Shown here piece after piece: positions 43,443 through 53,912 of a DNA stretch of 64,000 nucleotides; the stretch's first letter is position 1, and every line of letters starts with the position of its first letter. Source of the stretch: Candidatus Vicinibacter affinis (GTDB taxonomy: Bacteria; Bacteroidota; Bacteroidia; Chitinophagales; Saprospiraceae); NCBI GenBank assembly GCA_016714365.1, contig JADJNH010000005.1, forward strand, positions 310,001-374,000, written 5' to 3'. Made by a program: the position numbers and the translations under genes. The notes below the pieces were generated by a model. It did no database searches and was not told the DNA's origin. It saw nothing but the letters and a program-made list of their open reading frames with translations.

Positions 43443-45469
43443 GTACTCCTCCATAGTCTAATCAACAGACTTTCCAAAATTAAGAATATTATACTCAATA
43501 TTACTAAAATCCACCAAAGAGATTTTTTGCTTTTAGATTCTTTAATTGCGATACCCAAATCAGTCAATCCTTTTTGGTTAATTATCTCAGCATTTATACC
43601 AAAATATTCATTTAGTTGAACGTCAGGTATCTTGTCCAAGTTTGATTCTAACCGATTTTCATTAAAGGCAATTAAACCAATTATTTTATTTTGGTTTTTA
43701 ACTTCATATATACCTGGTTTCTTAATTTGATCATATAATTCAAGAGCTATTTGATTACCAGCAGGTCTTATTGAAGGAATAAATTCTTCCGGACCTGAAA
43801 GAGTAAGCCCTTTTTCGGTAATTGGAATTTCCTGAGATTTTGGCAACAAAATAACTTCATCCTGACCAATGGTATAAGCGAGATTTATTTTTGAATTACC
43901 ACTGATAGCTGCTTTAAAAATAAAGGGAAGTAAAATTTCAGGACTTTTAATTAAATTGCCATACTCTTCCGCTAAAGGGGAAGCAAAAGTATAAATATAC
44001 CCTATGTTTGCTTGAGTCTTTATAAGGTAAGGAGAACCATCACGATAACTTAGAATGGTTTCGGATGATAAACCCTTTCTCAATGTATATTGACCATTTG
44101 AAAAAGGAAGTTTTATGTTCGCATTTGGATTCGTGAAAACATCTGAAAAAACTTCACTTTCAAGATTTATTGAACCCACCTCCTTTCTTGTTTTTTCAAA
44201 GTTGCTTATTGAATTTAGACTAAATTGATTCTCCAAACTTTGGTAAGTCTGTGCATTAGCGTCTGGTTTTGGAAAGAAAATAATATTAGTTCCTAACAAA
44301 GTAGCCTTGAACAATTCTTTTGTAAATCCTGATGAAAGTTCATTTAAATCACAAAGGACAATCAGCTTGAAGTTACTAAACTTGCTGTAATCAAGAGAAT
44401 TTGAATTTACAAAAACTGGCTTAAAATAAGGCATTGAAGACAACGCATTGAAAAGAGCCTGTGGGATAATGTTGTCGTAAATAGCCAAGACATTTATTTC
44501 CTGATCTACTTGAAAGGAAGTAAAATATTCATCATCAAATAGAATTGGGTAATCTTTAATTTTTATTATTAGTTTTTGATTAGAGGAATTGTCAACAAAG
44601 ACTTTTAAAGTGTCTGTTAAATTCTGCTTAGAATTTATATTCAAACTTTTATGAGGAAATTCTTGCCCATTCAATGAATAACTTACACGCACATTTTCAA
44701 TAGGATTAATTCCGTGATTATGCAAATTAAAAACTAATGAATTTATTTGATTTGGAATGATAACCGGTGAAACAAAGTAAGCACTATCCAGACTTAGATT
44801 ATTTTCATTGATCCTTTGAAGTGGAACTAAATGAAAGTTAATTGTAGAATCTATTTGGTCAGTGCTAACATCAACGATTGATTTTTGAAAATCAGAAATT
44901 AAATATGACTCCTTTTTGAATCCTTCTATTCCGGATAAAGTCTGGCTTTGTTTTTTGAGGATCCTGCTCATCAGATTGACAACAGGTCCTTCATTAATTT
45001 CTTGTACAGCAGTTAGTGCGTCGCTCTTTGAGAGTAGTCTAAGTTGTTTACCGCTTAAATCGTGACTTATAATTTGAAACTTATCATATTCAGTATAGCC
45101 ATTGATAATTTCAACAGCTCTCTTTTTTGCAAGTGAAAATAAAGAACCTTCCTCAGAGTCAGCACTCATAGAATGGCTATTGTCTATGAAGATACTCACT
45201 GCATTAAATTGAATATTTTCATCGACCCTTTTGGGCAGATAGGGTTGAGCAAATGCCAAAATCAAGGCAGATAAGGCTAACAATCTAGTTAATAGAATTA
45301 AAAGATTTTTTAACTTATTTCGACTCGAAGTTTCTTCAACCAGTTCTTTTAAAAACCTTACATTAGTAAAAAGTACTTTTTTATACCTCTTGAAATAAAA
45401 AAGATGAATGATTATAGGGAGAGCCAAGAGGCTCAAGGCCCAAAGAAATCCGGGGAATAAGAACTGCAT
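43439..45469 (-). CDS. BatA-domain / von Willebrand factor A-like membrane protein
   Basis: A 676-residue protein. The N terminus is a BatA domain: FLFPGFLWALSLLALPIIIHLFYF followed by KKVLFTNVRFLKELVEE and a second membrane helix (LLILLTRLLALSALILAFA). The vWA-like domain (about 88-250) holds an intact MIDAS start, D96-x-S98-x-S100 in FIDNSHSMS. A beta-sandwich of CARDB type (about 235-320) and a class I amidotransferase-like region follow, and a last transmembrane helix (WWILVILSIIFLILESLLI) ends the protein. Such proteins belong to the aerotolerance (Bat) group but their action is unclear. It overlaps the dihydroorotase-like gene. Confidence 0.85.
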   Translation of the reverse strand: MQFLFPGFLWALSLLALPIIIHLFYFKRYKKVLFTNVRFLKELVEETSSRNKLKNLLILLTRLLALSALILAFAQPYLPKRVDENIQFNAVSIFIDNSHSMSADSEEGSLFSLAKKRAVEIINGYTEYDKFQIISHDLSGKQLRLLSKSDALTAVQEINEGPVVNLMSRILKKQSQTLSGIEGFKKESYLISDFQKSIVDVSTDQIDSTINFHLVPLQRINENNLSLDSAYFVSPVIIPNQINSLVFNLHNHGINPIENVRVSYSLNGQEFPHKSLNINSKQNLTDTLKVFVDNSSNQKLIIKIKDYPILFDDEYFTSFQVDQEINVLAIYDNIIPQALFNALSSMPYFKPVFVNSNSLDYSKFSNFKLIVLCDLNELSSGFTKELFKATLLGTNIIFFPKPDANAQTYQSLENQFSLNSISNFEKTRKEVGSINLESEVFSDVFTNPNANIKLPFSNGQYTLRKGLSSETILSYRDGSPYLIKTQANIGYIYTFASPLAEEYGNLIKSPEILLPFIFKAAISGNSKINLAYTIGQDEVILLPKSQEIPITEKGLTLSGPEEFIPSIRPAGNQIALELYDQIKKPGIYEVKNQNKIIGLIAFNENRLESNLDKIPDVQLNEYFGINAEIINQKGLTDLGIAIKESKSKKSLWWILVILSIIFLILESLLIRLWRST
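43446..43452 (-). promoter_or_regulatory. Shine-Dalgarno-like GGAGGAG that decides the dihydroorotase-like start
   Basis: The minus strand reads GGAGGAGTACATGA. The SD core stands at normal distance from the ATG at 43442, which is fused with the BatA TGA. Strong SD sequences are rare in Bacteroidota, so its presence at a coupled start is notable. Confidence 0.5.
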
Positions 45470-45618
45470 GTTCTGTTAAACGTTTGAAGGCGTAAAACTA
45501 ATTAATTATCGGGCAAAATAATTTTGTAGACAAAGAAATATCTAAATTCTTGTTTATAATAAACCATCGAATATAAGTCAACTATTACGCATTATAAAAT
45601 AATTTAATATTAATTATG

Positions 45619-45626
45619 TAATTTTG
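45619..45626 (+). promoter_or_regulatory. -7 promoter element TAATTTTG for ruvA
   Basis: TAATTTTG matches TAnnTTTG. Its final G is only 6 bases before the ATG at 45633, so transcription would start at or next to the start codon (leaderless or nearly so). Confidence 0.4.
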
Positions 45627-45632
45627 CGTCGT

Positions 45633-46223
45633 ATGATAGCATATATAAAGGGAATTGTTACTGAATGTGCCCCAACACACGTGGTGGTTGAGGCAGCAGG
45701 AGTTGGTTATCAGGTTTTTATTAGTCTGAATACCTTCAGCCAAATTAATGGTTTAAAGGAATTGAAAATCCTTACTTATGCACATTATAAGGAAGATGGT
45801 CAGAGTTTGTATGGTTTTTTTAAGGATGATGAAAGATCGCTTTTTGTTCACCTGATTTCCGTTAATGGAGTAGGACCTAATACAGCAAGGCTGATACTTT
45901 CTTCACTTGATGCATCGGCTCTTAGGAATGCAATAATTACTGGTGACGACACCACTTTTAAAAGAGTCAAAGGGATAGGCCCCAAAACAGCCCAAAGAAT
46001 AATTATTGATCTAAAAGATAAATTAACCAAAGATTCAGTGAATGAATCAGGTTCTTCCTTTGTTTCGACCTTTAATCTTAGGAAGGAAGCTCAATCTGCG
46101 CTTCTGGCTCTTGGTTTTGGAAGGCCACAAATAGAACAGGCACTAAACCGAATTCCGGGACCTGCATCTGAAGGGATGAGTTTGGAAAATCTGATAAAGG
46201 AGGCATTAAAAAATTTATCATAA
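45633..46223 (+). CDS. ruvA: Holliday junction branch migration protein RuvA
   Basis: A 196-residue protein, the usual RuvA length. The ATG at 45633 gives the typical MIAYIKGIV start; a TTG at 45624 overlaps the promoter element and is rejected. Domain I is an OB fold (residues 1-65), domain II has the two helix-hairpin-helix motifs HLISVNGVGPNTARLIL and FKRVKGIGPKTAQRIII, and domain III (about 150-196) binds RuvB. RuvA tetramers hold four-way junctions for the RuvB motor during recombination repair. The sprA gene follows 82 bases later. Confidence 0.95.
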   Translation: MIAYIKGIVTECAPTHVVVEAAGVGYQVFISLNTFSQINGLKELKILTYAHYKEDGQSLYGFFKDDERSLFVHLISVNGVGPNTARLILSSLDASALRNAIITGDDTTFKRVKGIGPKTAQRIIIDLKDKLTKDSVNESGSSFVSTFNLRKEAQSALLALGFGRPQIEQALNRIPGPASEGMSLENLIKEALKNLS

Positions 46224-46305
46224 AAGCTCTAAAAATATACCTTTTATATAAAAATATCGTTCTAATTACTCCTTTTTAAAAGCCGGGAGTTTTTTGTTCC
46301 AGAAT

Positions 46306-49300
46306 ATGAGAAGTCTTTTATTAGTTTTATTTATTTGTATTTTATTTGAAAAAATGCTCCTAGCCGGGGGCAAAGAACTTCCGGAGCCTCTACAGGTTGG
46401 CAAGGATATGTATTCTGATACTATACCTTTAAAAGACCGAACTGGAAGTTTTACAGATTCAGATACTAAAAACCCCTTTGATCTAAAAGATCCTAAGGTA
46501 ATTGAACAAAGCATAGAATATGATCCAGCTACTGGTCAATATCGTGTAATTGAAAAGGTGGGAAATGACCATTACAGGCCGTCGTCTTATCTCACCTTTG
46601 AGCAGTACATGGATTTCAAATCCAAACAACAGGACAAGGAATATATGAGGTCTCTTGCCGGAATAAGTTCTGGCAAAAGAAATCTCAGCGGTCTTGTTGA
46701 TCCTGTAAGTAAAATAGACATTAAAAGGAATTTAGTAGACAGATTGTTTGGGGGATTGGGAATCCAAATTGAACCCAGAGGTAATATTGACATGACTGTA
46801 GGTGGCTTTTATAATTTTACTGATATTCCTAACATTCCTATCAGACAACGGTGGCAAGCTGGCCCCGATTTTGACATGGATATTCAAATGGAAGTGGCTG
46901 GAAATATAGGCGATAAGCTAAAATTGAACACGAACTACAATACACAGTCTTCATTTGACTTTGAAAATAAACTTAAACTTGAATACGATAGTGAGAAGTT
47001 TTCAGAGGATGACATAATTAAAAAAATTGAAGCCGGAAACGTCAGTTTGCCTTTGCGATCAACTTTGATTAAAGGAAGCCAAAATTTGTTTGGATTTAAG
47101 ACAGATTGGCAGTTTGGTCATCTTCGTTTAACCGGGCTTGTTTCTCAGCAAAGGTCAAGACAGGAAAATATTAAAACCAAAGGAGGGGGTGTTGTCCAGG
47201 AATTTCAAATTAGACCAGATAATTATGACGAAAACAGACACTTCTTTCTAAGCCATTATAATAGAGAAAACTATGAAGTATCTCTTTCCAATCTTCCTGA
47301 GGTTAACAGTCAATTTAGGATAAAGGACATTGAGGTATGGTTAACAGAAGATGGACAAAATTCAAGAGAAACCAATGTAAGGGATATTATTGCTTTAGCT
47401 GATCTTGGCACGCCGGATGGGCTGCCTTTTGATATGTCGACCAATCAACAAGCTAGATTTCTTCCGGGTAAAGCGGTACCACGAGACTTGCACGGGAAAC
47501 CTTTACCCTCCAATACTTCAAATCAACTTTTAGAGCAAATTCTTGCCCTTCCTGGATCCCGAGATTTAAATGAAGTAGTAAGAGTGCTTTCTGATCCAAA
47601 TGGACTAAATCTATTACAGGGAAGGGATTTTGAAAAGATTAGGGCAAAAAGACTAACTCCAAACGAATTCACATTTAATCCTGATTTGGGATTTATTTCA
47701 TTGAGAGTGCGCCCCAGACCAAATCAAGTTCTTGCTGTCGCCTACCATTATACCTACAACGGCAAAGACATGGATCCACGAACACAAACACAACTTAAAG
47801 TTGGTGAATTTTCGGCTGAGGTAAAGTCAGATTCATTAAACTACAAAGTCATGTTTGTGAAGATGTTAAAATCCTCCAACCAAGTGACTTTTCTCCCATC
47901 TTTTGATCTGATGATGAAGAATGTGTACCCAATTGGTGGATTCAATTTGAATCAAGAAGACTTTAAATTTGACATATTTTACGAGTCTCAGGATGGAGCC
48001 CAAAGGCGATTTATTGAAGAAATAGATGGATACCCATTGTTAAACCTTTTTCAACTTGACAATTTAAACCGAACTAATGATCCGCAACCAGACGGGATAT
48101 TTGACTGGGTAAATGGTCAAACAATTATACCTAGCAGCGGAAGTGTTATTTTTCCAGTTTTGGAGCCATTTGGATTGTCTTTTAAGAACCTACTTTCCAA
48201 GCTTGAATTTCTTAAAAATGATCCGGCCAAAATAGAAGCTATTTATAAAAAATATGCCTACCCACAGCTTTATGACACCTCAGTTACTTCAGCAAGACAA
48301 AATTTGCAATCCAATCAATTTATTCTCAGGGGAAGTTATCGTGCCGGGAAGTCAAATGAAATTCCTTTAAATACTTTTGGATCTGACCCAAATGCCAAAA
48401 TAATTGTTCGCGCAGGATCTCTGGTATTAACTGAAGGTATAGATTACACAGTTGATCGAAGCTTAGGAAAAGTTACGATTCTAAATGAGTCGTTGTTGCA
48501 ATCAAATACTAATATCAGTGTGGATTTTGAAAACAACGCCCTTTTCAACTTTAATACCCGAACCATGCTTGGTTTCAGAGCTGAATACTCAAAGAGTAAG
48601 GACGTTTATATTGGAACCACATTTATGAAGTTATTTGAAAGGCCTTTTACCCAAAAAGTAAATTTAGGTGAGGACCCCATCAATAACAACATATATGGAC
48701 TTGACTTTGGGATTACCAAGCCAGCACCTTGGATAACTAGAACACTTGATAAATTACCACTTTACAGCACCAAGGATCCTTCCAGATGGTCATTGCAAGG
48801 AGAAGCAGCTTTACTTCAGCCTGGGTATTCGAGAGCGATTAATCAAGATGGAAGCGAAGGAGGAGTAGTTTATATTGATGATTTTGAAGGAAGTTCGACA
48901 GGAATAGGTTTGTATTTTAACACGACACAATGGATTTTGGCGACTCCACCTACGTCAAATTTTGTAGACGGGAATCTTGGTGGAAATAATGTATACAATA
49001 ACTTTTATACCAGTTCAAACAGAGCTCTCTTATCATGGTACAGAATTGATGATTTTGCAAGAGTAGGTGCGCCGGATGCGGCTTCTACCTACTCCAGATT
49101 AGTTGATGAACTTGAAATATTTCCACAGCGTCAAAGGCCTGTAGGATTTGCCACCGAACTCACATTTGACCTCACCTATTATCCATATGAAAAAGGTCCA
49201 TACAACTATGAATTACCAGAGGGAATTAAAAGTGGTGATTCAACCTTTATGACTCAAGGCCTTAATGCTGACAATACTTTAAGGCGCCCTGAAACCAGAT

Positions 49301-52300
49301 GGGCAGGCATAATGTCTAAGCTAAATACAAATGATTTTGAGCTGGCAAACGTAGAATACATAGATTTTTGGCTTCTGAATCCATTTTTACCAAAAGCAAA
49401 TGGCAGTAAAGTATCAAATAGTGGAAAGCTATTTTTTCAGTTAGGCACCTTTTCGGAAGATATACTTAAGGATGGCAAGCAGCAGTTTGAACATGGATTG
49501 CCAACACCAAATTTAAATCTACCTACTGATAACAGTATTTTTGGTAAGATTAGCCGAAAGCCTCCGGTTACTAATACATTTGAAGTTAGAGATCGAGAAA
49601 CCCAAGATCTTGGACTTGATGGCTTAAACAGTATCAATCCTATCCAAACCCAAACCGAACGTAGTCATTTCAATGACTATCTTGAAAGAATGAGAAATTT
49701 TTTGGATCCACAGGCTTTCAACCAAATCCAAAGGGACCCATCAAATGATGATTATCTTTCTTATCGGGACAATTCATTTCCAAATGGAACCACAGTTCTG
49801 GAAAAATATAAGAGGTTTAACATGCCAGAAGGAAATTCCCAAATTGATTTGGGAAATCAGCAGTCTACTGCTTATACTGCTACACCCGATATGGAAGACC
49901 TTAACTTCGACAAATCGCTAAATGAAATTGAGTCCTATTATAGTTATGAAGTTCCAATTAATAATGTTAATAACAGTTTGGGACGGAACCCTTTTATCAC
50001 AGATTCAGTAATAGTTTCTAAACCTTCCGGAAATGAGACATGGTACAGATTCCGAATTCCAATTACACGATGGAACTATAAAGCCGGCCAAATAAGTGAT
50101 TACAGATCAATTCAATCTATGAGGTTATTAATGACTGGCTTCGATGAGCAGATTACCTTTAGGTTGATAAAATTTCAATTGGGTAGAAATACCTGGAGAA
50201 GAAATTTTGATAAAGCATGTACAAATGATATTCCTGAGAAACCTCTTATTTTAGATAAAATAGATATTGAAGAAAATTCCTCAAAGAGACCGTTCAATTA
50301 TGTATTACCAAAAGGAATTCAACGAGAGCGTTTTTTCAGTACACAGTTTGCTGATTTATTTCAAAATGAAACCAGTCTTTTGCTAAGAAAGGAAATTTTC
50401 CCACCACGATGCGAACAATCAGTTTTCAGGGTAATTGATCTTGACATCAGACGTTACAAGAGACTCAAAATGTTCTGTCACACGGAAAGCTCAATGAACT
50501 TACAAAAAGGTGACGTTTCTGTATTTATCAGATTGGGAAAAGATTTTACTCAAAATTATTATGAATATGAAATTCCAGCTCGTATTTCTCCACAAGGAAA
50601 TATAAGTTTTATAAAAGACCAAGATACTATTTGGCTTAAAGAGAATGAATTTGATTTTCCTTTACAAGCATTGATTGATTTAAAAAACAAAAGAAATCTT
50701 AATAATATTCCATACAGCACATTATTTTCAATGCCAGACCCAGACAAACCTCAAAACACCATCAAAATAGTAGGAAATCCAAACATAGGGCTGGTTCGTG
50801 GTATCCAAATCGGGTTTAGAAATAATACAGATACATTGATATCAGATTATGAAGTATGGGTAAATGAATTGCGTCTAACTGGATTAGAAAACAGAGGTGG
50901 TTTTGCAGCATTAGCAAGGGGGGAGGTTCAACTTGCAGACTTAGGTAACTTGAGTCTAGCGGGTAGTTATACTTCATTGGCTTGGGGCGGGATTGATCAA
51001 AGACTTGCCGAACGATCTCTTGAAAAAATTCAGCAATATGATGCAACTACAACTTTGGAATTGGGTAAATTTTTACCCAAAAAGGCCAATATTGTAATTC
51101 CATTTAGTGCTCAATATTCACAAGGCACAAAAACCCCAGAGTTTGACCCAAATGACCTTGATGTTAAATTGGATGACAAATTTGATCAAGCATTAAATAA
51201 ACAGCAAAGGGATTCAATTAAAGAAAGAGCAATTGATTATACCAGGGTGACAGGATTTGCATTTAATAATGTTCGGAAAAATAGATCTGGAGGTGGGAAA
51301 CCCAAGCCTTGGAATATAGAAAATTTTAGTTTGTCTTATGGACAATCGACTACCTTTAAAAGAAACCCAATTGTTGCAGAGGATAAGGAAAATATTAAAA
51401 GAGGAGGTCTTGATTATAATTTTAGCCTGACACCGAAATATATAGAACCATTAAAAAAAATAGTAACAAACAAGAGCCTTAAATTTATTTCAGATATTAA
51501 TTTTAATTTTATACCAAATTCATTTGCTGTCAGGAATAACCTTGACAGAAGATATTCAAATAGAGTATATAGGTTTGCAGCTCCTCAATATGCTACTTGG
51601 GAAAACGTCAAGTTTATTTGGTTAAGAGATTATAATCTTAATTGGGATCTCACCCGTTCTATTAAATTGAATTTTAGTGCTCAGAATGAAGCCACGGTAG
51701 ATGAAATTACTTATAATCCTCTCAGACAATCTTATGTTGATCCACTGAGTAACGAGTTGGTTTCACGTGCTGAGAAAAAACCATTTTTATATAAGAGTTT
51801 AGGAAATTTTGGTCGGACAAGAGATTATAAACACAGCCTGGGATTGAGTTATACACTTCCTACCAGATTAATTCCAATTCTTGATTGGATTCAAGTAAGA
51901 GGGCAATATAATTCAACTTTCAATTGGGCTTCTGGTTCTATTAGAACAATAGATACACTAGGTAGTGTAATATCTAATTCGCAGAGTGTCTCTTTGAGTG
52001 GTGAATTTAATTTAGTTTCACTGTATAATAAATCAAAATACTTAAGAGCAATAAACGGGGAGAATACACCTACAGGTAAAAAGAAACCTACCCCTTCGAA
52101 AGTACCTAAACCTAAAAATTTGGACAATGAGAACAAGAAAGATGTTAAAAAGAAGGACAAGGAATCTGAAAGAAATTCAAGCAGGATCCCAACGCTGGCT
52201 GAGAAAATACTTATAAGACCCTTAATGTCTGTGCGACGAGTCCAATTCAATTATTCAGAGAATAACTCAACCATTATTCCTGGGTTTATGCAATCTCCGG

Positions 52301-53661
52301 AATTGCTTGGAATGGATAAAAGTTTGGCTGCTCCAGGATGGAAATTTGTTGCTGGCCTTAAGCCGGATCTTAAACCTGGTCGATATCTTGATCAAATTGC
52401 AAGTAAAGGTTGGATAACAGACAATAGATATTTCAATAGAGAAATGATTCAAAGACATGCAACAACTACTGGAGCAAAAGTCAGGTTGGAAATTTTTAAG
52501 AATTTTAATATTGATTTAAACATTGATAGAAATTTTACTAGAGACTATACAGAAACATTTAAATTTGATTCTGTCTTAGGATCAAATAATCAATTGGCAT
52601 TCCAACATTTCACACCATTTGAAAACGGGCAGTTTACCATTTCTTATGTCTCGTTTCAATCCATGTTTACTAAAGATATTAATAAGTTATTCAATAGTTT
52701 TTCGGACATGAGAAAAATTATGTCCAGGCGTGTAGGTGAACAATATGGTATAACTCAACGGAGCACAGTGAATCCAGACTATATTGATGGTTTTTTGGGT
52801 GATCATCAAGATGTAGTTTTACCAGCATTCCTTGCTACTTATAGTCATGCGAATCCTGAAAAATCAAATCTTGACATCTTTAAAACGATCCCATTGCCAA
52901 ATTGGCAAATAAACTATTCTGGTTTATCAAGATTGGAAGGAATGAAAAATATTTTCCAAGATTTTTCTATTCGCCATGCATATAAAAACACACTCACTAT
53001 GAATAATTACCGAACAAACCTTGACTATCGGGAAAGCGTACTTGAAGTTCCGATTAGAAGAAAAGGCGATACTATAATTGCATCTTATTATGCTCAATAT
53101 GAAATTCCAGAAATTTCTATTAATGAATCATTTGGTCCTCTGATTGGCATCAATATTAAAACTAAGAATGGAATTGAATTGGGTTTTGATTTGAATAAGA
53201 CAAGAAATCTTCAATTAAAGAATGGAATTGAGGGTCAACTTGAAGAAAGAAACTCAACAAATTACACTTTTAAAGCCGGATATGTCATTAAGAATGTATA
53301 TCTATCTTTTATACCTGGTGCAAAAAAGATGCAGAAAAAATCCTCAAAGAAGAAAAAGAAGGGTGAAGACCCAAAGGAGGCTACAGCTAACAAACCAAAA
53401 GGAAATGATTTGGTTATAAGTGTTGATTTTGGAATCAGGGATAATATTTCTAAATTATTTCGTTTAGATGAAAATATAGAAGCACAGGCTTTTGAAGGTT
53501 CGAAGCAGATAAATTTTACTCCTTCGGTTCAGTATAATGTTAACAAGAGTTTGAACTTAAGACTTTTTGTTGATTATTCTAAATCAGTTCCATACGTCCA
53601 AAATTCATATAAAAGTGTTAGAATAAATGGAGGCTTAACAGTGCAATTTCTTCTCAATTGA
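46306..53661 (+). CDS. sprA: T9SS outer-membrane translocon SprA/Sov
   Basis: Giant outer-membrane protein of 2451 residues, close to known SprA (about 2400). The ATG at 46306 gives a signal peptide (MRSLLLVLFICILFEKMLLA); a TTG at 46294 is less likely. Diagnostic SprA blocks include VGGFYNFTDIPNIPIRQR, IEAGNVSLPLRSTLIKGSQ, FGFKTDWQFG, GVVYIDDFEGSSTGI and RWAGIMSK. SprA forms the 36-strand barrel through which T9SS cargo crosses the outer membrane. Two lysine-rich, low-complexity stretches (about residues 1916-1962 and 2339-2368) interrupt the barrel near the C terminus and are probably turns or loops. T9SS substrates and a PorP/SprF partner are in this window. Confidence 0.96.
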   Translation: MRSLLLVLFICILFEKMLLAGGKELPEPLQVGKDMYSDTIPLKDRTGSFTDSDTKNPFDLKDPKVIEQSIEYDPATGQYRVIEKVGNDHYRPSSYLTFEQYMDFKSKQQDKEYMRSLAGISSGKRNLSGLVDPVSKIDIKRNLVDRLFGGLGIQIEPRGNIDMTVGGFYNFTDIPNIPIRQRWQAGPDFDMDIQMEVAGNIGDKLKLNTNYNTQSSFDFENKLKLEYDSEKFSEDDIIKKIEAGNVSLPLRSTLIKGSQNLFGFKTDWQFGHLRLTGLVSQQRSRQENIKTKGGGVVQEFQIRPDNYDENRHFFLSHYNRENYEVSLSNLPEVNSQFRIKDIEVWLTEDGQNSRETNVRDIIALADLGTPDGLPFDMSTNQQARFLPGKAVPRDLHGKPLPSNTSNQLLEQILALPGSRDLNEVVRVLSDPNGLNLLQGRDFEKIRAKRLTPNEFTFNPDLGFISLRVRPRPNQVLAVAYHYTYNGKDMDPRTQTQLKVGEFSAEVKSDSLNYKVMFVKMLKSSNQVTFLPSFDLMMKNVYPIGGFNLNQEDFKFDIFYESQDGAQRRFIEEIDGYPLLNLFQLDNLNRTNDPQPDGIFDWVNGQTIIPSSGSVIFPVLEPFGLSFKNLLSKLEFLKNDPAKIEAIYKKYAYPQLYDTSVTSARQNLQSNQFILRGSYRAGKSNEIPLNTFGSDPNAKIIVRAGSLVLTEGIDYTVDRSLGKVTILNESLLQSNTNISVDFENNALFNFNTRTMLGFRAEYSKSKDVYIGTTFMKLFERPFTQKVNLGEDPINNNIYGLDFGITKPAPWITRTLDKLPLYSTKDPSRWSLQGEAALLQPGYSRAINQDGSEGGVVYIDDFEGSSTGIGLYFNTTQWILATPPTSNFVDGNLGGNNVYNNFYTSSNRALLSWYRIDDFARVGAPDAASTYSRLVDELEIFPQRQRPVGFATELTFDLTYYPYEKGPYNYELPEGIKSGDSTFMTQGLNADNTLRRPETRWAGIMSKLNTNDFELANVEYIDFWLLNPFLPKANGSKVSNSGKLFFQLGTFSEDILKDGKQQFEHGLPTPNLNLPTDNSIFGKISRKPPVTNTFEVRDRETQDLGLDGLNSINPIQTQTERSHFNDYLERMRNFLDPQAFNQIQRDPSNDDYLSYRDNSFPNGTTVLEKYKRFNMPEGNSQIDLGNQQSTAYTATPDMEDLNFDKSLNEIESYYSYEVPINNVNNSLGRNPFITDSVIVSKPSGNETWYRFRIPITRWNYKAGQISDYRSIQSMRLLMTGFDEQITFRLIKFQLGRNTWRRNFDKACTNDIPEKPLILDKIDIEENSSKRPFNYVLPKGIQRERFFSTQFADLFQNETSLLLRKEIFPPRCEQSVFRVIDLDIRRYKRLKMFCHTESSMNLQKGDVSVFIRLGKDFTQNYYEYEIPARISPQGNISFIKDQDTIWLKENEFDFPLQALIDLKNKRNLNNIPYSTLFSMPDPDKPQNTIKIVGNPNIGLVRGIQIGFRNNTDTLISDYEVWVNELRLTGLENRGGFAALARGEVQLADLGNLSLAGSYTSLAWGGIDQRLAERSLEKIQQYDATTTLELGKFLPKKANIVIPFSAQYSQGTKTPEFDPNDLDVKLDDKFDQALNKQQRDSIKERAIDYTRVTGFAFNNVRKNRSGGGKPKPWNIENFSLSYGQSTTFKRNPIVAEDKENIKRGGLDYNFSLTPKYIEPLKKIVTNKSLKFISDINFNFIPNSFAVRNNLDRRYSNRVYRFAAPQYATWENVKFIWLRDYNLNWDLTRSIKLNFSAQNEATVDEITYNPLRQSYVDPLSNELVSRAEKKPFLYKSLGNFGRTRDYKHSLGLSYTLPTRLIPILDWIQVRGQYNSTFNWASGSIRTIDTLGSVISNSQSVSLSGEFNLVSLYNKSKYLRAINGENTPTGKKKPTPSKVPKPKNLDNENKKDVKKKDKESERNSSRIPTLAEKILIRPLMSVRRVQFNYSENNSTIIPGFMQSPELLGMDKSLAAPGWKFVAGLKPDLKPGRYLDQIASKGWITDNRYFNREMIQRHATTTGAKVRLEIFKNFNIDLNIDRNFTRDYTETFKFDSVLGSNNQLAFQHFTPFENGQFTISYVSFQSMFTKDINKLFNSFSDMRKIMSRRVGEQYGITQRSTVNPDYIDGFLGDHQDVVLPAFLATYSHANPEKSNLDIFKTIPLPNWQINYSGLSRLEGMKNIFQDFSIRHAYKNTLTMNNYRTNLDYRESVLEVPIRRKGDTIIASYYAQYEIPEISINESFGPLIGINIKTKNGIELGFDLNKTRNLQLKNGIEGQLEERNSTNYTFKAGYVIKNVYLSFIPGAKKMQKKSSKKKKKGEDPKEATANKPKGNDLVISVDFGIRDNISKLFRLDENIEAQAFEGSKQINFTPSVQYNVNKSLNLRLFVDYSKSVPYVQNSYKSVRINGGLTVQFLLN

Positions 53662-53912
53662 TTTTAGTACCAACTGAATTTTAGCATTTGTTTTTTAATT
53701 GGAACATTTAAAAAAATCAATATTGTAAGAATTAAATAAATTCAATACAATCAACTTGGTTGCAGAATCTTTTAAAAATTTAATTGAATATTATTGTCCT
53801 AGTTATTACCAAAAATAAATTAAATTATTTTTTGAGAAATACCCAAGTTTGGTTTTGGCTTTTGAAAACTATTTTTAATACAATTATTTAATATAAAACT
53901 TTCCTAATTGTT

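Noticed and set aside
53722..53751. Imperfect inverted repeat (ATTGTA...TACAAT with inner GAATT/AATTC) between sprA and the thioredoxin-like gene
   Set aside because: Internal mismatches and no T-run; may aid convergent termination but not strong enough to call.
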